DNA from: Gymnopus androsaceus JB14
Lineage: Eukaryota > Basidiomycota > Agaricomycetes > Agaricales > Omphalotaceae
NCBI GenBank assembly: GCA_009733575.1
Contig: ML769791.1
Coordinates: 1-13,445, forward strand
DNA length: 13,445 nucleotides
Reading direction: 5' to 3'
Shown here: piece after piece, positions 8,988-13,445 of the stretch
How positions within the stretch are numbered: the first letter of the stretch is position 1
Layout: every line of letters begins with the position of its first letter
Position numbers and translations under genes: made by a program
Notes under the pieces: model-generated
The model's database searches: none
Seen by the model: only the letters and a program-made list of their open reading frames with translations
What the model was told of the DNA's origin: nothing

Positions 8988-9262
8988 GGGAGATTGAAAT
9001 ACTGAATGATATCACACAACTGTGTTTTGAAGGTAAACTTCCTGCAGAAGTTTCTGGGTCCACATGTAAGGTGCTTATAGAGTCTTTTTTGGCGTGGAAA
9101 GGCTCTGACAATGTTCCAACTCATATTCATGATGCTTTAAGATGGACTGCAAAAGATCCATATAAGGTTGAAACCAATCCTTGTGTTCCATGGCCCACAC
9201 CCGCATGTTCTTATATTATTCTGCATTTCCCTGTAATTCTCAGATATTGTAAGACTATCTAG
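8988..9262 (+). pseudogene. C-terminal tail of the Helitron helicase
   Basis: Directly after the 7751-8985 insertion the sequence reads REIEILNDITQLCFEGKL, AWKGSDNVPTHIHDALRW and TAKDPY, the standard end of fungal Helitron helicases, which follows the LRREF-type motif now found at 7735-7746. The two halves are therefore one gene split by the insertion. The frame is open from 8990 to TAG at 9260-9262. Residues after about 9190 (NPCVPWPTP onward) do not match what I expect of the family and may be a read-through tail. CTAG at 9259-9262 preceded by a weak AGATA/TATCT stem could mark a Helitron 3' end, but this is poor evidence. Confidence 0.75.
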
Positions 9263-9360
9263 ATGCTCAATCAGAAGACCATCTGCATCATGTTCAAACT
9301 CAATATCATAGTCTCCATACTCAGCAACCTCAATACCACCACCAAGGACATGAACCCCTC

Positions 9361-9500
9361 CATCAGCAAAAGACAAAAGTCATGGAGTGCAATTCCATGA
9401 TCTTCCATAAAGGATAGTCCCAGCCCATGACTTTCCATAATAAAAGATTCCAGTCCATGATCTTCCATGTTGGAAGTTTTTTTCCATAATGGAACATCAT
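9361..9500. mobile_element. solo CATCAG-type end with CCATGA subterminal repeats (copy e)
   Basis: CATCAGCAAAA at 9361-9371 matches the outermost bases of copies b and c. It is followed by repeated TCATGGA / TCCATGA motifs in both orientations (9380-9386, 9394-9400, then CCATGA at 9425 and 9455, and CATCATGG near 9494), the same architecture as the other copies. No matching right end was found in the window, so an element starting here would extend rightwards over the minus-strand transposase gene and end beyond 13445. An 11-bp match could also be chance. Confidence 0.4.
9395..9484 (-). repeat. 30-bp minisatellite, three units
   Basis: Units start with CCATGA at 9395, 9425 and 9455, a period of exactly 30 bp, and a degraded fourth begins at 9484. 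The unit core is CCATGA(T)CTTTCCAT. On the minus strand the repeat is open as a decapeptide: MEDHGLESFI, MESHGLGLSF, MEDHGIALHD. Whether it was ever translated is unknown; its place just inside a terminal repeat also fits a set of transposase-binding subterminal repeats. Confidence 0.7.
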
Positions 9501-9989
9501 GGGCCACACACTACATATAGGATCTACCTGCTAAGGCCTTCCATAATGTTATAACTGATAATACAAGTTCATTCTGGGTCAAAGAAATTAGACACTACAT
9601 GTACAAAAATGACTGTCAGGTTCCAAGAAATATATATAAGCTATAAAAGACCATATCCCTCTTGATCTGATACATTCATATCATGATTGAAAGGCTCCTC
9701 ACCATCCTCTGGTCCAATATCTTCAGCTTCTTCCTGCTCCTCCTCTTCTTCTTCCTCAGACTCATCTCCCCCATAACCATAATCCAGAACCTCATCAACA
9801 TCCTCATCATCAACCCACTGAGACTCATCATCCTGATTGACAGTATTGCAAGTTGGATCTGCATCCAGATCTGGAACACCGTCTTCCTGGACTACAGACC
9901 AATCTTCCTCCTGTAAGTGTACTGGTACCTTGTAATGTCCTAGGCCAAGCTCTGGACAAAAACGGACTGCCATATCTCTGTCAGAGAAC

Positions 9990-10037
9990 CTAAGAAATTT
10001 TAATAATAAAGAACAGAACTTTTGCATGAAAACTTAC
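9990..10037 (-). other. 48-nt intron in transposase gene
   Basis: GTAAGT donor and TTTCTTAG acceptor on the minus strand. The split codon AT/G gives DVGM-FSDRDM, matching the family's conserved DRDM block. Confidence 0.7.
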
Positions 10038-10593
10038 ATGCCCACATCATGCCTACACCAATCTTTATCCTTCTCATTCCTCTATCTTGCAATTGAGTGT
10101 CCCAAAAAATCTGACGTCTTTCCAAGATGGCTAACTGGTAAAAGATGGACAGCTCGAATGACTGAGGCTGGCTCAAGGTATCCAAAGGCATATTGGGAAT
10201 CAAGGAATCCAAATCAAGGTAGGCGTTTAGCTTTCCACCCCCACAACACTCAGAATCAAATCCAAACCAGCGAACCCAGAGAAAGTCCATTTGATGGGGT
10301 GGTTGATTACCTAGAGAGACCATGGCATGATAAATGCCAAGAATACAAGCATAACAATAGGGATGGTCATCATCATCAGATAGGACCATGACATGAGGAT
10401 GGGTGCGTGGATTGATGGAATCTTGAGCACGGCGCATATCATATGTGGTGTAGTTGACTTGAAGTACCTTGTGCTTGTACATCCTGTCCAGGGAGATACT
10501 AACAGAGCCTATTTCCTCCTCTGTAACTTTGTCAGATTCAGAGATATCCATGAGTTGACAGCAAAGATGCTCCTTCAGGTTTCGATAGAAAGA

Positions 10594-10646
10594 CTAACGG
10601 TAAAGTATTAGTCTTGCAAAAAAAAAAAAGGAAAAATACTAGATAC
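10594..10646 (-). other. 53-nt intron in transposase gene
   Basis: GTATCT donor, a long T tract, GACTAAT branch-like motif and CCGTTAG acceptor on the minus strand. Removal joins KKDPAVK to SFYRNLKEHL. Confidence 0.7.
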
Positions 10647-10866
10647 CTTGACTGCAGGGTCCTTCTTGTTCTCATTCATAAACTGAGGAATCTGGTCCCA
10701 CTGAGATCTGTCGGTAGAGATTTTGTAGTGCTGATTGGGTTCAGTTGGTGGTATGGGATCAGAGTGCTCAAAGGGAACTCTTGGATTGCCAGTTGTATCA
10801 GCTTTCTCTGTTTCCAGACGACACTGAATAGTTTTGATGATTCGGACCCGTCGTTCATGAGCAGCC

Positions 10867-11519
10867 TATCAGCAAAACCTGGGTGAAGGTCATAGCAGCT
10901 ATAGCAATCTATAGCAAGTCATAGCAGCCATAGTGCTATGAAATGCTATGAGCTGCTATGAGATCACCGCGTACTCGAGCCAGCTGTCAACATTTTGACA
11001 GCTGTCACTCTCTTCCGTCGATAGTATATAGCATCGCGAGCCGTCGTAACTTCCCCAAGCTCCCTTCCTTCCCTCCCAAATTTCTTTTTTTTCCAAGTTG
11101 TTTCTGAGTCGCTTTGGCTCGGCGTTCTCGGTGAGTTTCATTCAAGCCATTCAATGTCTAATTTAGCATTGCATACTATACTGTAGCTTTATCCATGCTA
11201 TATACTAGTTACCGTAGCTCTGTTTTGGTAGACTATCCTACTATGTACTACTAATCCAATATATATGATTTATTATAATTATTTGGTCCCGCAAGTGAAC
11301 AATTCCGAAAACAACAAAAAAAAATGAATTGAAAGACTGACAGATGATGCGATGATGTGCCGTGAAATGCGAAATCAGTAGCAACCCATAGCAGCTCATA
11401 GCAATCCATAGCGATCCATAGCTCTGGATAGATGGGGACCTTGCTATGGGTGCTATGGGTGCTATGAGTGCTGGATAGTGCTATCCAGCGCTGTCCAGTA
11501 CACCCAGGTTTTGCTGATG
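10867..11519. mobile_element. 653-bp CATCAG-type element (copy c)
   Basis: ATCAGCAAAACCTGGGTG (10868-10885) and CACCCAGGTTTTGCTGAT (11501-11518) are perfect 18-bp inverted repeats. The outermost base differs (T on the left, C on the complement of the right). Subterminal zones 10890-10965 and 11385-11490 are packed with CATAGCAG, TATAGCA and CTATGAG repeats in both orientations. It interrupts the transposase gene between VKRFAAHTNR and HERRVRIIKT. A clean target duplication is not evident (CC against AG). Inside are TTTTGACAGCTGTCA, shared with copy a, a pyrimidine-rich stretch at about 11045-11100 and a GTGAGT donor-like site near 11130. No transposase is encoded. Confidence 0.85.
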
Positions 11520-11597
11520 AGTGACCTGGCAAGTATAGGTAAAGACTCTATTGGTGTGTGCTGCAAAACGCTTGACACGTTTATGTTCCAATTCACC

Positions 11598-11645
11598 CTA
11601 ATTGATATAAATAAATAATAATAACAACAAGAAAGAAAGACTTGC
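11598..11645 (-). other. 48-nt GC-AG intron in transposase gene
   Basis: The donor is GCAAGT, the usual strong context of GC donors, and the acceptor is CAATTAG. Removal joins GTTDGYTTQT to GELEHKRVKRF in frame. No GT donor nearby gives this join. Confidence 0.65.
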
Positions 11646-12072
11646 CGTTTGTGTTGTATAGCCATCAGTAGTTCCAAATAGACACATGAATTTTGTGTAA
11701 TACCCCATACCATGAATCTTCCATGTCGAAAGATTGAAAAGTTTCCGCCTAGGTTGGATATGAACACCCTTATCATCTGGTGCTTTTCGTTTCCCCTTCC
11801 CCTTGGACTTGTTCTTTTGGGCAGTTTTGCATCGCTGGCGAGCATTGACTTCCTTTGGGAGCTCAGAGGTCTGGTAATGAACAGCAAACCTTTTTCTGAA
11901 ATATTCGAAGAGATTTTCCCAGTTCTGTTGTACTGTCATCCAAGCGGTTCAAGGAGAGATCAGATTGTAAGCGAAGTTTGGAAAAGCAGTGTACGCAGTT
12001 CATGTCGAAGAGGAGATCCAGGATTTGTTCATTGTGATTGGGAAAAACTCTGTCAAATATGGAAAGGGAAAC

Positions 12073-12116
12073 CTAAAAAAATCAGTGATAATCTCCAATA
12101 AATAACTGATATTTAC
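12073..12116 (-). other. 44-nt intron in transposase gene
   Basis: GTAAAT donor, CACTGAT branch-like motif and TTTTTTTAG acceptor on the minus strand. Removal joins DYLQ to VSLSIFDRVFPNHN. Confidence 0.75.
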
Positions 12117-12222
12117 CTGTAGATAGTCCTCGTAATCCCTAGCAGCCACGTTTTTCATGTCCGAAACATTTTTGCAAATTTTCCGAATTGTGCTCCTTCC
12201 AAACGTTGGTATGTTTCGAAAC

Positions 12223-12267
12223 CTGACACAAAGTGAGCTAAACATAATTACAGAGATGTGGTCATAC
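12223..12267 (-). other. 45-nt intron in transposase gene
   Basis: GTATGAC donor and TGTCAG acceptor on the minus strand. It is 15 codons long without a stop, so the frame is open with or without splicing, but only the spliced form gives the family motif RFRNIPTFG directly after MNR. Confidence 0.75.
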
Positions 12268-12434
12268 CTTCTATTCATTTCTTGGACATTCTTGCTACCA
12301 AGAAAATGTACCATACGGATAAGATGCAGGAGAATAGCTTTCCAAACGCCTAGCTCCAGTTCATGCAGGACATCTGGAACTAGCAAATCATAAATGTTCA
12401 TGCCAAACTTGAAGAATCGATTGGAAAATATGTT

Positions 12435-12481
12435 CTAGAAGAAGTTTAGGAACAAGTTTGAAAATATTATGAATCACATAC
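12435..12481 (-). other. 47-nt intron in transposase gene
   Basis: GTATGTG donor, CTAAAC branch-like motif and TTCTAG acceptor on the minus strand. Removal joins VPTR to NIFSNRFFKFG in frame; reading through hits a stop almost at once. Confidence 0.75.
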
Positions 12482-12661
12482 TCGAGTAGGAACCCAAGAA
12501 AAAGGTTTGAGAAATGCTTCAATGTATGAGCTAGCAACACTGAGACCAACATCAAAAATCCATTTCCGCATCTTTTCAATAGTACTTTGATGTTCTTCTG
12601 AATCAACGCGGGCCTTGGTCTCACGTCGTTTTGTGTCACTCTTGGTACCCAAGATTACGCC

Positions 12662-13425
12662 TCTAAGGTCATAGTGGATAGGCCCAGGTTGATTATCAAC
12701 AGTCAAATTGGTGGTTAGGTCAATGACAAGGTCAGGGTTACCTTCACAGCACACTGCTACTATACATGGGGCAAAATTAATTTTAAATGACCTTACCAAT
12801 GTGCCATCGCACATTATACACTTAGTAGCCCAAGGAGCAGGTGGATTTGTTGACACCCATTGATGCATCGAGGTTTTGTTGTGTGACTCGAAGGCCATGG
12901 ATGACACAGTTTTTCACATTCCTAGGCTGTCTCCATTGCCTATGACCTTGCTCACATACTAAGGTAGTAGTCATGAATGGTTTCTGAAGAGACAAGGCTT
13001 CCTGAACCACATCCATCACAGGACAATATGCACCGAAAGCAAACATACGAGGACGTTTATCAGCTAAAATGAGTCGAAATTTGTCACGGGCTGTCTCTAA
13101 AGACAAAGTGCTACCGGGGTTGGTATTCAATTGGAAAATCTTCAGTAATATTCATGAAATAAGTGAAGTCAGAGTAGACTGTATCCCGTAAATCAGACCA
13201 AATGTGTCTTAAGATTGTAAAAACAGCATCAAAAGCAACAATATTGTTTGACCAACGCAAACCAATAGGTATTGAAGGTGAGTGGTTTGGATTAGAGGGT
13301 GTAATTTGAGATATAGGTGTTTTTATTGTGGGTGCTAGGCGTTTTGAAGCAAGTCTACTAGATCTACGGGACGGACCATTTGATGAATGTAATCTTTTGT
13401 ATCTCAAAGGGAAATCTGTGGCCCG
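12662..13425 (-). pseudogene. fragment of a USP-like cysteine-peptidase domain
   Basis: PIGLRWSNNIVAFDAVFTIL (about 13270-13210) resembles the GLxWxNxxCAYDAxFxIL opening of a peptidase-like domain often found in basidiomycete mobile-element proteins; where a catalytic Cys is expected there is Val (codon 13237-13239). After a frameshift near 13110 come TLSLETARDKFR and CEQGH (about 12956-12942). After another near 12910, in a new frame, come WATKCIMCDGTLVRSF and IHYDLRGVI. The CxxGH and CxxC pair suits a zinc ribbon within a USP fold. The domain stops before the expected HFT catalytic histidine segment and runs in frame into transposase sequence. A low-complexity Ser/Arg/Pro N-terminus precedes it; no initiator ATG is visible, and an in-frame stop lies at 13426-13428. 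Confidence 0.45.
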
Positions 13426-13445
13426 TCAAAGTGAAAGATTTGGAA

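Larger units (their letters stand above)
2146..9262 (+). pseudogene. Helitron Rep-helicase gene, decayed (overview)
   Basis: The order of conserved blocks is that of basidiomycete Helitron proteins: DUF6570 (2146-3096), Helitron_like_N Rep domain with HUH and tyrosine motifs (3097-4735), linker (4736-5980), PIF1-like helicase (5981-7749) and C-terminal tail (8988-9262). An intact protein would nick and unwind DNA for rolling-circle transposition. The frame is broken near 2531, 2556, 2676, 3097, 3271, 3380, 3468, 3617, 3967, 4700, 5226, 5588, 5827, 6445 and 7135, and by TGA codons at 5565 and 5804. Three unrelated insertions (3792-3954, 4895-5213, 7751-8985) interrupt it. Between breaks the protein signal stays strong, so decay is recent or partly an assembly artefact. 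Neither Helitron terminus is identified. Confidence 0.9.
9263..9640. other. interval between the two convergent TE genes
   Basis: Apart from the terminal-repeat-like end and minisatellite (9361-9500) there is no recognised gene. A minus-strand frame (9137-9376) reads GGGIEVAEYGDYDIEFEHDA and looks protein-like in composition, but it overlaps the Helitron tail on the other strand and matches no family I know. 9500-9640 is AT-rich, fits the 3' UTR of the minus-strand gene, and holds no clear terminator. Confidence 0.35.
9641..10866 (-). pseudogene. transposase distal domain and acidic tail
   Basis: Resumes after the insertion as AAHERRVRIIKTIQCRLETE and WDQIPQFMNENKKDPAVK. An intron (10594-10646) joins to SFYRNLKEHLCCQLMD, then VNYTTYDMRRAQDSINPR (10458-10405), HPYCYACILGIYHA and MDFLWVRWFGFD, the signature of the family's C-terminal domain. 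A shift in the C/G run at 10238-10242 leads to FGFLDSQYAFGYLEPASVIR and AVHLLPVSHLGKTS, with stops at 10214-10216 and 10081-10083. An intron (9990-10037) joins DVGM to FSDRDMAVRFCPELGLGHY. The tail is strongly acidic (DDESQWVDDEDVDEVLDYGY, then a run of Glu) and ends at TAG 9641-9643. The function of this domain is unknown to me. Confidence 0.75.
11520..12661 (-). pseudogene. transposase core region, exons upstream of the insertion
   Basis: The sequence GVILGTKSDTKRRETKARVD (from 12661) leads into EEHQSTIEKMRKWIFDVGLS and PFSWVPTR. After an intron (12435-12481), FSNRFFKFGMNIYDLLVPDV and LHELELGVWKAIL follow; acidic residues and His in this motif are candidates for metal-binding catalytic positions. 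Introns at 12223-12267 and 12073-12116 restore RRFRNIPTFGRSTIRK and DYLQVSLSIFDRVFPNHNEQ. The next exon runs DLLFDMNCVHCFSKLRLQSD to LGKSLRIFQKK, with a +1 shift near 11890 before TSELPKEVNARQR and a lysine-rich linker. NLSTWKIHGMGYYTKFMCLF then GTTDGYTTQT precede a GC-AG intron (11598-11645), after which GELEHKRVKRF runs up to the insertion. Confidence 0.75.
9641..13425 (-). pseudogene. Plavaka/KDZ-like transposase gene, multi-exon, decayed (overview)
   Basis: Reading leftwards on the minus strand: a USP-like fragment (13425 to about 12662), the transposase core (12661-11520), an interrupting element (10867-11519), then the distal domain (10866-9641) with an acidic tail ending at the TAG at 9641. 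I recognise it from blocks common in a large family of basidiomycete transposon proteins: PDVLHELELGVWK, FGTTDGYTTQ and VNYTTYDMRRAQDSINPR. The exact superfamily name (Plavaka, KDZ) is inference from the PDxLHxxxxGxxK-type motif. Six introns are visible. Breaks: frameshifts near 13110, 12910, 11890 and 10240, stops at 10214 and 10081, and the 653-bp insertion. It converges with the Helitron gene on the other strand. Confidence 0.75.

Noticed and set aside
9255..9262. CTAG with a small AGATA/TATCT stem as a Helitron 3' terminus
   Set aside because: The stem is only 5 bp, AT-rich and abuts the CTAG; Helitron ends have a longer GC-rich hairpin about 10 nt upstream.
9137..9376. Minus-strand protein-like frame GGGIEVAEYGDYDIEFEHDA as a separate gene
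   Set aside because: It overlaps the Helitron C-terminus on the opposite strand and I know no matching family; mentioned only as part of the interval.
9683..9916. Hydrophobic plus-strand frame that looks like a membrane protein
   Set aside because: It is the antisense of the Glu/Asp-rich tail of the minus-strand transposase.
10890..10965. CATAGCAG repeats as a CRISPR-like or satellite array
   Set aside because: Units are short, irregular and occur in both orientations at both ends of a TIR element, so they are subterminal repeats of copy c.
10867..11519. An 8-bp hAT-type target duplication around copy c
   Set aside because: Flanks (GAGCAGCC and AGTGACCT) do not match, and other copies support 2-bp duplications.
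11251..11532. 93-codon minus-strand frame as a gene
   Set aside because: It lies inside copy c and is made of the element's subterminal repeats and AT-rich filler.

Overview
This is eukaryotic, almost certainly fungal DNA, most likely from a mushroom-forming basidiomycete (Agaricomycete). Three things point there: the short 44-53 nt GT-AG introns, a Helitron of the DUF6570 / Helitron_like_N / PIF1-helicase type common in those genomes, and a minus-strand transposase-like gene of the Plavaka/KDZ kind. I see no intact host gene. The window is a graveyard of nested transposable elements.

Layout. 1-1110: non-coding, with a perfect hairpin near the start and an ACCGTA-rich inverted-repeat patch. 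1111-2145: possible spliced 5' exons of the Helitron gene, with an in-frame 66-bp tandem repeat. 2146-9262, plus strand: one decayed Helitron Rep-helicase gene, in the order DUF6570, Rep (HUH) domain, linker, PIF1-like helicase, C-terminal tail. It carries about fifteen 1-nt frameshifts, two nonsense codons, and three insertions that share one terminal inverted repeat. 9263-9640: a terminal-repeat-like end followed by a 30-bp minisatellite. 9641-13425, minus strand: a multi-exon Plavaka/KDZ-like transposase pseudogene with six recognisable introns. Its 5' part is a fragment of a cysteine-peptidase (USP-like) domain read in frame into the transposase, and it is interrupted by a fourth insertion.

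Main observation: a family of non-autonomous DNA elements with termini CATCAG(C/G)AAAA. Four copies with both ends (163, 319, 1235 and 653 bp) and one solo end lie within 7.6 kb. They share only the outermost 10-18 bp. Each copy has its own set of short subterminal repeats in both orientations, as in CACTA-like elements. Three copies sit in the Helitron and can be removed on paper to restore the coding context. Two of those leave clean 2-bp target duplications (TT, AA). The solo end lies just beyond the 3' end of the minus-strand transposase gene and has its own subterminal repeats, so that gene may be the body of a larger, possibly autonomous, relative. The 1235-bp copy also holds two related 52-nt introns and a nested 90-bp TA-flanked palindromic MITE.

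Nothing here looks translatable as a full protein. The frameshifts may be real decay or, in part, assembly indels; read-level data would decide.
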